Source of the DNA: Aerococcus sp. UBA6277
GTDB taxonomy: Bacteria > Bacillota > Bacilli > Lactobacillales > Aerococcaceae
Direction: 5' to 3'
Assembly: GCF_002440555.1 (NCBI RefSeq)
Contig: NZ_DJUR01000023.1
Span: forward strand, 1 to 39,296
Length of the DNA stretch: 39,296 bases
Shown here: piece by piece, positions 14,407 to 23,440 of the stretch
Layout of the letters: the number at the start of each line of letters is the position of its first letter
Position numbering within the stretch: position 1 is the first letter of the stretch
Made by a program: the position numbers and the translations under genes
The notes under the pieces: model-generated
The model's input: the letters and a program-made list of their open reading frames with translations, nothing else
The model's database searches: none
What the model was told of the DNA's origin: nothing

Positions 14407-17080
14407 TAAAGAAAAGAAGAAGCTCGTCCTATTTGACGGGTCATCTCTGGCTTTTCGTTCTTTCTATGCCATCCATAATATCGATTCATTCGTAAACAAA
14501 AATGGTATGCATACCAATGCCTTGTTTGCTTTTCATGAAATGATGAATAATATCTTGGAAAAAGAACAACCGACGCATGCCTTGGTGGCGTGGGACGCAG
14601 GTAAAACGACTTTCAGAAACGAATTCTTTGATGAATATAAAGGTGGGCGTCAATCAACACCATCTGAGTTTAGAGAGCAGATGCCATTTTTCAATGTGCT
14701 CCTAGATGCCTTTGGGGTTGCGCATTATGACTTGACTAACTATGAGGCAGACGACATTATCGGGACTTTTGCGACTAAAGTAGACCCTGAAGAATTTGAT
14801 GTTGTCGTGATTTCCGGGGACAAAGATTTAACGCAATTAGCGCGTGACAATGTCCGGGTAGATATCACCAAAAAAGGGGTATCTGAATTAGTGTCTTATA
14901 CGTCAACTTCGATTATGGAAGATATGGGGATTACGCCTGAACAAATCATTGATATGAAGGGGTTAATGGGGGATTCTTCGGATAACTATCCTGGTGTGTC
15001 AGGCATTGGTGAAAAGACGGCCTTAAAATTATTACATGAATATGGGTCAATGGAAGAGATGTACGAACAAATTGACGACATGAAGAAATCGAAGCGTAAA
15101 GAGAATCTGATCAACGAAAAAGACAATGCGATGCTGTCTAAAAAGTTGGCACGTATTGAACTGGATGCACCCGTGAAGATTGACTTAGCTGAGTTACCTT
15201 ATAAAGGCAAACAGCTTGAACCGCTGATGTCATTTTACAAGGATATGAACTTTAATGGTTTTATGTCACGTTTACTGGAAAATTCAGACCAGGCGGACTT
15301 GTTGACAGAAGATTGGGAAGAGGTTACCTATACGCATGTGGCGTCTGCTGAGGATTTAACAGGGGACCATTTCCCAAGTGAAGCTGTAGCGGATGGGTAC
15401 GCGATTTACCTTGAAAACTTGAGTAAAAACTACCATGATTCAGAGGTTGTGGCTATTGCATGGACGAATGGTAGTGAAATATTTACCGGAGATGCTAGCT
15501 TACTACAGGCTGATTTATTTAAAGCATGGTTATCGGATGAGCAAGTCACAAAAGTGGTATTTGATGCCAAGCGGACGAAAGTGATGCTAGATTATGTAGA
15601 CATCGACTTTGCAGGGGTTGTAGATGATGTCTTAATTGGGTCGTATTTACTCCATGCCCGTGATAATTCTAACGACTTGGCTGAAGTGGCACGCGAATTT
15701 GATATGGATGACTTGTCTTATGATGAGTCTATTTATGGCAAAGGGGCTAAACGGAGCGTACCTGAAGAAACTGAAACCATGTACGAACACATTGCCCGTA
15801 AAGTGCATATTATCGCACGACTGCAAGAAACTATTCGCCCGCAACTAGAAGCCAATCAAATGGATGACTTGTACCGAAAAATAGAGTTACCATTGGCTTT
15901 AGTATTAGCAAACCTTGAAATTTTAGGGATTTCAGTGGACAAACAACAATTAGTCACTATGCAGGCTGAATTCCAAGAGATTATCGACGGCCTTGAAGCC
16001 AATATCTGGAAGGAAGCTGGTCACGAATTCAATGTGAATTCACCTAAACAATTAGGCGTTATCTTGTTTGAAGAAATGGGCTTACCAGTGATTAAGAAAA
16101 CGAAGACTGGTTATTCTACAGCCCAAGATGTTTTGGAAAAATTGGCTGGCCAAGCACCAATCATCGACTTGATTTTAAATTACCGCCAATTGAATAAATT
16201 GCAATCAACTTATGTTGAAGGATTACAAGAGTTTATCCACGAGGATGGTAAAATTCATTCTCGTTTCCAACAGACCTTAACTTCAACAGGTCGTTTATCA
16301 TCAGCTGATCCAAACTTACAAAACATCCCAATCCGTTCTGAAGAAGGTCGGAGTATCCGTAAAGCCTTTGTGCCAAGTCACGAAGACTGGGTTATCTTTT
16401 CAAGTGACTATTCACAAATTGAATTACGAGTTTTAGCCCATATTTCTGGTGACAAGCACATGCAAGAAGCCTTCAACAACCACGAAGATATCCATACTTC
16501 AACAGCTATGAAAGTCTATAATGTGGCTAAAGAAGAAGTGACCTCTAATATGAGACGGAACGCCAAGGCGGTAAACTTTGGGATTGTCTATGGGATTTCT
16601 GACTATGGTTTGAGCCAAAATTTGAATATCTCTCGTCCAGAAGCTAAGAACTTTATTGATACTTACTTGGAAAACTATCCAGGTGTTCAAACTTACATGA
16701 AGAATGTTGTAGAGAAGGCCAAAGAAGATGGTTATGTAGAAACCCTATTTAACCGTCGTCGCTACTTACCTGATTTGAAATCGAAGAACTTCAATGTTCG
16801 TTCATTTGCTGAACGTAATGCCATGAATACGCCAATTCAAGGTACCGCAGCGGATATCATTAAAATTGCGATGGTAAAGATGGATGAAGCTTTAAAAGAA
16901 CATAAGTTACAAGCTAATCTGTTATTACAAATCCACGATGAGTTGGTTTTTGAAGTGCCAAAAGATGAAATTGAGACACTAGAGAAATTAGTAACTGAAA
17001 TCATGGGGTCAGCAGCTCAACTAGATGTGCCATTAGAAATTGAATCTAATTACGGTGCAACTTGGTATGAAGCTAAATAA
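14396..17080 (+). CDS. polA: DNA polymerase I
   Basis: An 894-residue repair and Okazaki-fragment polymerase. The N-terminal 5' nuclease (about 10-290) shows DGSSLAFRSFYAI, YEADDIIGTF, ISGDKDLTQLA and the helix-hairpin-helix GVSGIGEKTA. The middle 3'-5' exonuclease-like domain lacks the metal-binding D-x-E (the place reads YAIYLENL), so proofreading is presumably absent, as in other Firmicutes. The polymerase domain has motif A SSDYSQIELRVLAH, motif B RRNAKAVNFGIVYG and motif C LLQIHDELVFE. The start is TTG at 14396, 7 nt after AGGAGGC, which makes it overlap the hotdog gene by 11 nt. It is followed by a terminator. Confidence 0.95.
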   Translation: MSTNKEKKKLVLFDGSSLAFRSFYAIHNIDSFVNKNGMHTNALFAFHEMMNNILEKEQPTHALVAWDAGKTTFRNEFFDEYKGGRQSTPSEFREQMPFFNVLLDAFGVAHYDLTNYEADDIIGTFATKVDPEEFDVVVISGDKDLTQLARDNVRVDITKKGVSELVSYTSTSIMEDMGITPEQIIDMKGLMGDSSDNYPGVSGIGEKTALKLLHEYGSMEEMYEQIDDMKKSKRKENLINEKDNAMLSKKLARIELDAPVKIDLAELPYKGKQLEPLMSFYKDMNFNGFMSRLLENSDQADLLTEDWEEVTYTHVASAEDLTGDHFPSEAVADGYAIYLENLSKNYHDSEVVAIAWTNGSEIFTGDASLLQADLFKAWLSDEQVTKVVFDAKRTKVMLDYVDIDFAGVVDDVLIGSYLLHARDNSNDLAEVAREFDMDDLSYDESIYGKGAKRSVPEETETMYEHIARKVHIIARLQETIRPQLEANQMDDLYRKIELPLALVLANLEILGISVDKQQLVTMQAEFQEIIDGLEANIWKEAGHEFNVNSPKQLGVILFEEMGLPVIKKTKTGYSTAQDVLEKLAGQAPIIDLILNYRQLNKLQSTYVEGLQEFIHEDGKIHSRFQQTLTSTGRLSSADPNLQNIPIRSEEGRSIRKAFVPSHEDWVIFSSDYSQIELRVLAHISGDKHMQEAFNNHEDIHTSTAMKVYNVAKEEVTSNMRRNAKAVNFGIVYGISDYGLSQNLNISRPEAKNFIDTYLENYPGVQTYMKNVVEKAKEDGYVETLFNRRRYLPDLKSKNFNVRSFAERNAMNTPIQGTAADIIKIAMVKMDEALKEHKLQANLLLQIHDELVFEVPKDEIETLEKLVTEIMGSAAQLDVPLEIESNYGATWYEAK

Positions 17081-17086
17081 TGAATA

Positions 17087-17123
17087 AAAAGAGGTGCAGT
17101 GAAAACAAACTGGCACCTCTTTT
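17087..17123 (+). terminator. Intrinsic terminator after polA
   Basis: AAAAGAGGTGC pairs with GCACCTCTTTT, ending in a T-run, just after the polA stop. Confidence 0.85.
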
Positions 17124-17187
17124 CTATCCTATGGAATAAAATGAACAAGTATGTCAGATATCTTGCAAGGTTTGCCTCCTGCTTGTC

Positions 17188-17216
17188 TTTTCAATAGGCA
17201 GGTTTTGCATTAGAAT
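17188..17216 (+). promoter_or_regulatory. Promoter of mutM
   Basis: TTTTCA (17188-17193) and TAGAAT (17211-17216) are spaced 17 bp apart, 36 nt before the mutM start. Confidence 0.5.
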
Positions 17217-17251
17217 AGAATAAAGAAGAGATAGTAGAAAGTGGTGTAATG

Positions 17252-18082
17252 ATGCCAGAGATGCCGGAAGTGGAGACGGTTAGACGTGGTCTAGAAGAAA
17301 TTGTTATTGGCAAGAAAGTATCGTCTGTGACAGTGACTTGGCCAAGAATTATTCAGGCAGAAGGTGGCGTGGAGGCTTTTGAGAGACGGATGCCCGGCCA
17401 GCAATTAGAGAAAGTAGGTCGAGTAGGGAAATTTTTACTTTTCTATTGGACAGATGTGACATGGATTGCCCATTTACGAATGGAAGGCAAATACCTATAT
17501 GAGCCAACCGATAGCCCGGTAGACCAATATACCCATGTTATTTGTCATCTGACTGACGGTCATGACCTTCGTTACCGAGATGTTCGGAAGTTTGGCCGGA
17601 TTCATATGGTTGAAAAGGCGGATACTGAAGCAGAGATTGCCAAGCTGAAATTAGGTCCTGAGCCAAACGGTTTAACCTTTACTTATCTGCAAAAACGATT
17701 TGATAAGACAACAAGATCCATCAAGGCAGTACTCTTAGATCAAGGGGTTATTGCGGGAATTGGCAATATTTATGCGGATGAAATCTTATTTGCAGCGAAA
17801 ATCCACCCTGAACAAAGCGCTAGATCGTTATATGATGAGGAAATCCAAGCCATTATCACTGAGAGTCGTCGGATTATGGCGTCAGCCATTGAAGTTGGTG
17901 GGACAACGATTCGAACCTATACCAATACCTTTGGTGAGAATGGTCAATTTGCCGATTATTTAAAGGCCTACGGGAAAAAGGGACAACCCTGTCCACGATG
18001 CGGCACTGAGATTGAGAAAATTAGCGTGGCTAAAAGAGGAACGCATTTCTGTCCACATTGCCAGCGCATTCACTTGCAGTGA
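17252..18082 (+). CDS. mutM: Formamidopyrimidine-DNA glycosylase
   Basis: A 276-residue bifunctional glycosylase/AP lyase that excises 8-oxoguanine and formamidopyrimidines. The start must be the second ATG (17252), because the catalytic N-terminal proline has to follow the initiator: the protein then begins MPEMPEVETVRRGLE with Pro2 and Glu3. The segment LRMEGKYLYEP carries the conserved lysine. The helix-two-turn-helix block IAGIGNIYADEILF is followed by the C-terminal zinc finger with paired CPRC and CPHC. It is followed 40 nt later by coaE, an arrangement common in Lactobacillales next to polA. Confidence 0.95.
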   Translation: MPEMPEVETVRRGLEEIVIGKKVSSVTVTWPRIIQAEGGVEAFERRMPGQQLEKVGRVGKFLLFYWTDVTWIAHLRMEGKYLYEPTDSPVDQYTHVICHLTDGHDLRYRDVRKFGRIHMVEKADTEAEIAKLKLGPEPNGLTFTYLQKRFDKTTRSIKAVLLDQGVIAGIGNIYADEILFAAKIHPEQSARSLYDEEIQAIITESRRIMASAIEVGGTTIRTYTNTFGENGQFADYLKAYGKKGQPCPRCGTEIEKISVAKRGTHFCPHCQRIHLQ

Positions 18083-18122
18083 AATATATTACATCATCTA
18101 TTTAAATTAAAACGGAGGCACT

Positions 18123-18731
18123 ATGAGTCATATTTTAGGACTAACCGGCAGTATTGCCACAGGTAAATCAACAGCAAGTAAATTTTTTAAGAAAGCCGGG
18201 TTTCCAGTCATCGATGCAGATTACGGGGCACGGGTGGTTGTTGAACCCGGACAACCAGGTTTAGAGTCAGTTAAAGCGCATTTTGGAGAGGATATTGTCT
18301 TTCCTAATGGGGTTTTAGACCGCAAAAAACTGGGCCAAATTATCTTCTCAGATGATAAGGAACGAGAGAAACTGAATGAACTATTACGTCAACCTATTCG
18401 CGACTGGTTAAACAGTCAAAAAGACAAGTATGAAGCGGAAGGCCATGAACTGATTGTCATGGATATTCCTTTATTATTTGAAGGGAATTTCGCGGATGCA
18501 TGTGACCAGGTGATGGTTATTTATGTGTCAGAAACCATTCAATTAGACCGGTTAATACAGCGGGATAACTTAACCTCAGTTGAAGCTTTTCAACGAATGA
18601 CTTGTCAAATGTCCATTGAACGAAAAGCCATGATGGCGGATGTGGTGATTGATAATTCGGGTTCTATTCCAAATACTGAACAACAACTGGATGCATGGAT
18701 TGGCATCTCTGGTTTTCAACCGCTAAAATAG
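18123..18731 (+). CDS. coaE: Dephospho-CoA kinase
   Basis: Catalyses the last step of coenzyme A synthesis, phosphorylating the 3' hydroxyl of dephospho-CoA. The 202-residue protein starts MSHILGLTGSIATGKST, a textbook P-loop. It continues with FPVIDADYGARVVVEPG and VMDIPLLFEG, the CoaE-specific lid and substrate motifs, and with VSETIQLDRLIQRDNL. A strong CGGAGG site precedes the ATG. The gene is probably co-transcribed with mutM. An extended -10 promoter for nrdR begins right behind it. Confidence 0.94.
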   Translation: MSHILGLTGSIATGKSTASKFFKKAGFPVIDADYGARVVVEPGQPGLESVKAHFGEDIVFPNGVLDRKKLGQIIFSDDKEREKLNELLRQPIRDWLNSQKDKYEAEGHELIVMDIPLLFEGNFADACDQVMVIYVSETIQLDRLIQRDNLTSVEAFQRMTCQMSIERKAMMADVVIDNSGSIPNTEQQLDAWIGISGFQPLK

Positions 18732-18748
18732 TGGTTGAATAGCCTTTG

Positions 18749-18757
18749 TGCTATAAT
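18749..18757 (+). promoter_or_regulatory. Extended -10 promoter of nrdR-dnaB-dnaI
   Basis: TGC followed by TATAAT (18752-18757) forms an extended -10 box, 54 nt before the nrdR ATG; the -35 region is weak. Confidence 0.5.
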
Positions 18758-18810
18758 AAATCGAGCAATTATTCAAGTATATTAAAATTGAAAGCAGAGG
18801 TGTCAAATAT

Positions 18811-19323
18811 ATGCAATGTCCAAATTGTGCTTCAACCAATTTAAAAGTAATTGATAGTCGACCAGCGGAGAATAATACCTCTATTCGCCGACGTCGAGAG
18901 TGCTTAGAATGTGGCGCCCGTTTTACCACTTTCGAGCGCATCGAACGAACCCCCTTATTAGTCGTTAAACGTGACGGAACCAGAGAGGAATTTTCTCATG
19001 AGAAAGTTTTACGTGGTCTGATCCGTTCTGCTGAAAAGCGTCCTGTATCAGCTGACCAACTTGAACAGTTAGCCAATGACGTTGAATCTGAGTTGCGGTC
19101 TCGTAGCCAAAATGAGGTGCCAGCTTCTGAAATTGGGGAGTTGTTGATGGCAGCTTTACCAGATATTGATGAAGTGGCTTATATTCGTTATGCTAGCGTA
19201 TACCGACAATTTGAGGATCCGACTGTTTTCCTAAGAGAAATCGAGCGATTAAGAGGGCGGAATGACCAGGCTGAAAGCGACGTGAATCCCGAAGAGTCAA
19301 ACCAAGGTCATGTAGCAGACTAA
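18811..19323 (+). CDS. nrdR: Transcriptional repressor NrdR
   Basis: A 170-residue repressor of ribonucleotide reductase genes that senses ATP/dATP. The N-terminal zinc ribbon has C3, C6, C31 and C34 (CPNC and CLEC), followed by the basic patch SIRRRRECLECGARFTTFER. The ATP-cone domain follows from VVKRDGTREEF to about residue 140. The tail after 150 is acidic and family-variable, and makes the protein slightly longer than the usual 150-160. A GAGGTG ribosome site and ATG at 18811 fit. The dnaB and dnaI genes follow directly, as in many Firmicutes, linking nucleotide supply control with the primosome. Confidence 0.95.
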   Translation: MQCPNCASTNLKVIDSRPAENNTSIRRRRECLECGARFTTFERIERTPLLVVKRDGTREEFSHEKVLRGLIRSAEKRPVSADQLEQLANDVESELRSRSQNEVPASEIGELLMAALPDIDEVAYIRYASVYRQFEDPTVFLREIERLRGRNDQAESDVNPEESNQGHVAD

Positions 19324-19345
19324 ATATTTCACAGAAGGGAGGGTA

Positions 19346-20896
19346 ATGCCAGTGACATACCCATGGCAAAATTTAGATCCAAAAGGGCTTGTTCAAATTA
19401 CCCAACCCCACTGGATTTCAGATATTGACCAGCAAGTCCTACTTCACCTATACCAACCCATTATTGGTGGCATTGCCTACGCCTTTTACCAGACTTTATA
19501 TGCCAATATTCAATTGTCTGACTTTGCCTCAATCCCTTTGCGCCACTTCGATTTGATGGAACAAATGGTGGCCGGTAAGGAGCAATACGTGAAGGCCAGA
19601 CGGCAACTTGAAGCAATTGGCTTATTACAAGTTTTTGAAAAAAGTAGTCACACAAGCCAAGATGATGTGACGACGATTTATCAATTACAAGCACCATTGG
19701 ATTCTAAGCATATTTTCTCTGATCCAATTATGTCTAGTCTATTAATGGACCGGTTGGGTCAAGACCGCTATCAATTGATGTTAGATAAGTTTTCCATCAA
19801 AATGCCGATGGATTTAAAATCAGGAGATTGGACGGAAGTGACCGCCACCTTCCAGGATGTCTACCGATTACCAAGCCAGTACTTTCCAATTTCTGATGAG
19901 ATTGAGGATAAGTTGGTAGCTAAGAATAGCCAAACCAAGGCAACTACAATTACTAGTTCAACCTTGAATATGAACACCTTAAAAGAGTTGCTGCAATCGT
20001 CATTCATCTCTGAAAAAGCCATTACAGATGACGTGAGAGAGATGTTTGTATCCTTACATCAACTCTATGGTTTTGATGAAGTGGACTTGAAAGAATTGGC
20101 CTTATCAGCGACTGATCTAAGGACCAATAAGATTGACGTACGCAAGTTACAACGTCTGGCTTTAGACCGGTCGAGTAATCAAACGAGTACAAGCAATATT
20201 CACCCAGCAAAGGCATCTACACAAGGGACTAGTAGCGGTTTAACGGACCGGATCACAGTTTCAGAGACCAAAGACCGCCAACAAGCAGACCAAGCTGATC
20301 AAATATGGTTAGGCAAAGGGCTTTCACAAGAAGAGTTGTCATTTTCTAAATTGGCTAGGTCTTATCCACCAATTGCTTTTGCGAAGTCGATTAAGGAACA
20401 AAAGGGTGGCTATCTGACGAAGTCTGAGGGGAACGCTATTACCGAGTTGATCAAATTAGAGGTGATTCAGCCGGCGACCTTAAATGTAATGGTCCAATAT
20501 TGTTTGATTGAGTTGGAACAGAATCGGCTGACGCGCTCATACCTAGAGAGTGTTGCTGATGATTGGCGTCAAAACAAGGTGGTTGAGCCTGAGGAAGCCA
20601 TGTTATACTTGAAGCAACGTAAGCAGAAGAGTGCTGAAAATTATGAAAAACGGCAAAAAAACCGGATGGCTAAAGGTCGTTATCAGACGCAGAAGCAGTC
20701 GGTTAAGCCAAAATGGTTAGACCCTGATTCAAGACAGGATAAATATCAAAAACCAGTGGCGGCGCCAAAGGCAAGTGACCAAGAAATGCCTAAGCAAGAC
20801 ACGGCAGTTAAGCAAGAAAATAAGGCAACCTTAAGTGCCCAAGAAGCAGAAATTCAACAATTACTACAATCATTAAATCCCAAAGAAGGTGAATAA
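19346..20896 (+). CDS. dnaB: Replication initiation and membrane attachment protein DnaB
   Basis: The Firmicute helicase-loading protein that works with DnaD and DnaI to place the replicative helicase at the origin; it is not the helicase. The 516-residue protein opens with the winged-helix domain (HWISDIDQQVLLHLYQPIIGGIAYAFYQTLY). The C-terminal DDBH2-type region lies around PPIAFAKSIKEQKGGYLTKSEGNAI to VADDWRQNKV. A lysine- and glutamine-rich, probably disordered tail follows (about 430-516). The ATG at 19346 is only 2-3 nt from AAGGGAGGG, so GTG at 19352, 8-9 nt away, may be the real start. The dnaI ATG comes 2 nt after its stop. Confidence 0.9.
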   Translation: MPVTYPWQNLDPKGLVQITQPHWISDIDQQVLLHLYQPIIGGIAYAFYQTLYANIQLSDFASIPLRHFDLMEQMVAGKEQYVKARRQLEAIGLLQVFEKSSHTSQDDVTTIYQLQAPLDSKHIFSDPIMSSLLMDRLGQDRYQLMLDKFSIKMPMDLKSGDWTEVTATFQDVYRLPSQYFPISDEIEDKLVAKNSQTKATTITSSTLNMNTLKELLQSSFISEKAITDDVREMFVSLHQLYGFDEVDLKELALSATDLRTNKIDVRKLQRLALDRSSNQTSTSNIHPAKASTQGTSSGLTDRITVSETKDRQQADQADQIWLGKGLSQEELSFSKLARSYPPIAFAKSIKEQKGGYLTKSEGNAITELIKLEVIQPATLNVMVQYCLIELEQNRLTRSYLESVADDWRQNKVVEPEEAMLYLKQRKQKSAENYEKRQKNRMAKGRYQTQKQSVKPKWLDPDSRQDKYQKPVAAPKASDQEMPKQDTAVKQENKATLSAQEAEIQQLLQSLNPKEGE

Positions 20897-20898
20897 GT

Positions 20899-21843
20899 AT
20901 GGCTGATGACAACCAAATGAAAAATGTGGGCGACTCCTTAAAACAGCAGTTCAACCGCAATCCTATGTTCAAAGAGCGACAAGCCAAAATTGAAGGGATA
21001 GTCCAAAGTGACCCAGATGTTCAGGCTTTTCTTGCCAAACATCAATTAAGCTTTGAAGATGAAATTGTGAAGAAATCATTTTCAAAATTATATGAGTTTG
21101 CCCGCGAGAACGGCAATGATGCTTTGGGCCAAAAGAAATTTGTCCAATATGCGCCCAATTTGATTATGAACGTGAACTTTATCGATGTGGATTATCATCC
21201 AACTGAAGCCTTTATCCAGCAACAAGAGGCCGAAGAATTAAACAAGCGGGTGACTATGGTCTCGATGCCGAAAAGTCTGCGATCAGCTTCTTTTGAAAAG
21301 ATGACGAAAGATGACTATCAAGACCGATTTGAAGCGATTCAAAAGAGTCTGCAATTCATCTCAGCCTATACTAGTAAGCCAAATGCTTATCATAAAGGTT
21401 TGTATTTACACGGGCAATTTGGTGTTGGGAAAACCCACATCTTAGCAGCTTTAGTCAATACTTTGGCTGAGCATGGGGTCAAATCTACTTTGGTGCATTA
21501 CCCAGAATTGTTAGTAGATCTGAAATCACGTATTCGGACCAATACGGTTGACCAAAGAGTTAATGAAATCAAGCAAGCGCAAGTCTTGGTACTGGATGAT
21601 ATTGGTGCTGAATCCAATAGTGAATGGGTGCGAGATGATGTCTTAGGTGTTATTTTGCAGTACCGGATGCAAGAACAGTTATCGACATTCTTTACCTCTA
21701 ACTTCTCTATGGCTGAGTTAGAAGAATTTCTAACGACGACTAGAGAAGGAGTAGATGTGGCTAAATCTGCCCGTATCATGGAAAGAATCAAGTATTTAAG
21801 TGAAGAAATTATAGTTGGAGGTAGAGACCGTCGTAACGGTTAA
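20899..21843 (+). CDS. dnaI: Primosomal protein DnaI (helicase loader)
   Basis: A 314-residue AAA+ ATPase that loads the replicative helicase. Walker A is GQFGVGKT at 172-179 and Walker B is VLVLDDIGAES near 230, followed by a sensor region TFFTSNFSMAEL and an arginine-rich end. The N-terminal domain (1-120), which in Bacillus DnaI binds zinc, contains no cysteine here; in fact the whole protein has none. As I recall other Lactobacillales DnaI proteins also lack these cysteines, so this is probably a lineage trait rather than decay. It is tightly linked to dnaB. No convincing terminator follows; a 5-bp hairpin overlaps the stop. Confidence 0.93.
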   Translation: MADDNQMKNVGDSLKQQFNRNPMFKERQAKIEGIVQSDPDVQAFLAKHQLSFEDEIVKKSFSKLYEFARENGNDALGQKKFVQYAPNLIMNVNFIDVDYHPTEAFIQQQEAEELNKRVTMVSMPKSLRSASFEKMTKDDYQDRFEAIQKSLQFISAYTSKPNAYHKGLYLHGQFGVGKTHILAALVNTLAEHGVKSTLVHYPELLVDLKSRIRTNTVDQRVNEIKQAQVLVLDDIGAESNSEWVRDDVLGVILQYRMQEQLSTFFTSNFSMAELEEFLTTTREGVDVAKSARIMERIKYLSEEIIVGGRDRRNG

Positions 21844-21952
21844 TACCTTCTTTTTTTTATCGTCATTTTAACGTCGAAATATTTGTACACTTAACTTTAA
21901 AATGATAAGCTATACTTATATCATATAGGAGCTAGATGAAGGAGGTGAGTGA

Positions 21953-22525
21953 ATGGGTGGATTAAGAAAATTCCTTCAAATCCTATTTTCACTCTTAGTT
22001 TTATTAGCGGTAGTGGCAACAGCTTCAATCATTTATCCAATACCATACGTAAGTGACTTTGTTGACCAGTATATAGTGTCTAATCAAATGTTAGTGAATA
22101 CGGTCATCGTCCTATTATCCCTTGCATTTATATATTTTGCAGTTGCTTTAATTTGGGCCTTGGAGGCACCAGCAAAATCACGTACCTTGAAAGTGTCTAA
22201 TGACTTTGGTGAGGTGAAAGTAAACCGTGATACAGTTGTAAACGCGGTACACCAAGAGTTGTTAGATGTGAAACAAGTGTCTCATAAAGATGTGACAGTG
22301 AAGTTTGGACGCAAACCGGAAAATACTAAAGTGACTGTTAATTACGCTGTAGATAAAAATCAAGCAGTTCAAACGATTTCTAATAAAATCCAAGAAAAAG
22401 CAAGTCTTGGTGCAGAACGCGTTATAGGAACAAATATTCAAAATGTAAAAGTATCTGCCGCACCGTATGATGCGAGCCAGGTAAGCCAACAGGGGCGCGG
22501 TCAAAACCAGGCGCGCGTTAGATAA
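21953..22525 (+). CDS. amaP: Alkaline shock response membrane anchor protein AmaP
   Basis: A 190-residue membrane protein that anchors Asp23-type proteins to the cytoplasmic membrane. Two hydrophobic segments lie near the N-terminus (about 5-27 and 45-70), separated by a short loop with IPYVSDFVDQY. A soluble domain follows with the repeated pattern of an Asp23-like fold (VNRDTVVNAVHQEL, KVTVNYAVDKNQAVQ, NVKVSAAPYD). A near-perfect AAGGAGGTGA site precedes the ATG at 21953. A TATACT at 21911-21916 may be its -10 box, but the -35 is unclear. The DUF2273 and asp23-family genes follow, which fixes the call. Confidence 0.85.
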   Translation: MGGLRKFLQILFSLLVLLAVVATASIIYPIPYVSDFVDQYIVSNQMLVNTVIVLLSLAFIYFAVALIWALEAPAKSRTLKVSNDFGEVKVNRDTVVNAVHQELLDVKQVSHKDVTVKFGRKPENTKVTVNYAVDKNQAVQTISNKIQEKASLGAERVIGTNIQNVKVSAAPYDASQVSQQGRGQNQARVR

Positions 22526-22569
22526 TCTTGGTCAAATAGGACCGAATGTTGATAGGGGGCACAGAGCAT

Positions 22570-22776
22570 ATGAAACAACCACCACGTAGCTGGTATCCAT
22601 ATAGAAATCGTATTATTAGCGGATTGATTGCATTCATTTTTGGTTTGCTGTGGATGTGGTTAGGTTTTGGACCTGCCTTATTCATCCTAGTATTATCAGT
22701 AATTGGATACATTGTAGGCGCATATTTTGATGGGCAAATTGACTTAGAAAGCTGGTTCTCATTTTTCAATTTTTAG
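22570..22776 (+). CDS. DUF2273 small membrane protein
   Basis: A 68-residue protein made mostly of two closely spaced hydrophobic segments (about 15-35 and 38-55: SGLIAFIFGLLWMWLGF and ALFILVLSVIGYIVGAYFDG). This is the standard form of DUF2273 proteins, which regularly lie between amaP and asp23-type genes in Firmicutes. It probably takes part in the same envelope-stress membrane complex; no biochemical role is known to me. I start at ATG 22570, about 10 nt after AGGGGG; a TTG at 22546 would add 8 residues without a good ribosome site. A separate promoter for the next gene begins 12 nt after the stop. Confidence 0.8.
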   Translation: MKQPPRSWYPYRNRIISGLIAFIFGLLWMWLGFGPALFILVLSVIGYIVGAYFDGQIDLESWFSFFNF

Positions 22777-22787
22777 TATCATATTGT

Positions 22788-22816
22788 TTGAGTTAAGTAG
22801 ATGGATTTGCTATGAT
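22788..22816 (+). promoter_or_regulatory. Promoter of the asp23-family gene
   Basis: TTGAGT (22788-22793), a 17-bp spacer, and TATGAT (22811-22816) with an upstream TGC extension form a strong promoter 55 nt before the ATG. This allows high independent expression of the Asp23-family protein. Confidence 0.65.
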
Positions 22817-22870
22817 GATGACAACTTATTGGTTATATAATTAAAAAATAAAAGAAATGGGGTATTTTAC

Positions 22871-23323
22871 ATGTCAGAAAACGTAAAACACACAAATGAT
22901 TTAACTTTTGAAAGCCGTGTTTTAGAAAAAATTGCTTTCTATACAGTTCAAAACATTGATGGGATTTTAGAGTTAAAAGGTAACTTTACTTCAGGAATTA
23001 TGAACTTCTTCTCTAGCAGCGAAGACGAAACTAAAGGTGTTAGCGCTGAAGTTGGTAAAAAAGAAGTAGCGTTAGACCTTGAAGTGATTGCTGAATATGG
23101 CAAAGATATTCCTGCAGCTTTTGACAAAGTGACTAAAGCGGTGAAAGAAAATGTCCAACAAATGACTGGTTTAACAGTTGTTGAAGTGAATATGAATGTA
23201 AATGACGTATTAACACGTGCTGAGTATGAACGTGCCCAAAACGAACAAAAACGTGTAGCTGAACAACAACGTCTTCAAGCAAACCAAAGTGGTCAATATA
23301 TTGACGGTTCACGTGTACAATAA
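22871..23323 (+). CDS. Asp23/Gls24 family envelope stress response protein
   Basis: A 150-residue, cytosolic, usually abundant protein that polymerises at the membrane through AmaP. The conserved family blocks are visible: LTFESRVLEKIAFYTVQNIDGILELKG near the N-terminus, VSAEVGKKEVALDLEVIAEYGKDIPAAFDKVTKAV in the middle, and MTGLTVVEVNMNVNDV near residue 115. The tail is glutamine-rich and hydrophilic. It has its own strong promoter and a terminator, so it can be made in excess over amaP and the DUF2273 gene. The name asp23 or gls24 would be equally defensible; regulation is probably not by SigB in this order. Confidence 0.9.
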   Translation: MSENVKHTNDLTFESRVLEKIAFYTVQNIDGILELKGNFTSGIMNFFSSSEDETKGVSAEVGKKEVALDLEVIAEYGKDIPAAFDKVTKAVKENVQQMTGLTVVEVNMNVNDVLTRAEYERAQNEQKRVAEQQRLQANQSGQYIDGSRVQ

Positions 23324-23335
23324 TTTTCATCAGAA

Positions 23336-23366
23336 GGAGACGGGTTTATACTCGTCTCTTTTTCCT
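23336..23366 (+). terminator. Intrinsic terminator after the asp23-family gene
   Basis: GAGACG pairs with CGTCTC around a 10-nt loop, followed by a T-run, 13 nt after the stop. Confidence 0.75.
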
Positions 23367-23405
23367 TGAAATCGCCTATGTGAAACGGTTTCTTATGAAT
23401 TTTGT

Positions 23406-23434
23406 TTGACAATTAATGTTTCGATGCTTATACT
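23406..23434 (+). promoter_or_regulatory. Promoter of the thrS leader transcript
   Basis: Consensus TTGACA (23406-23411), a 17-bp spacer and TATACT (23429-23434). Transcription would start near 23441, at the beginning of the T-box leader. Confidence 0.8.
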
Positions 23435-23440
23435 TATTCT

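Noticed and set aside
23378..23394. Palindrome GAAACGGTTTC before the thrS promoter as a CcpA site
   Set aside because: It matches the cre consensus at only about 10 of 14 positions with the central CG out of place.
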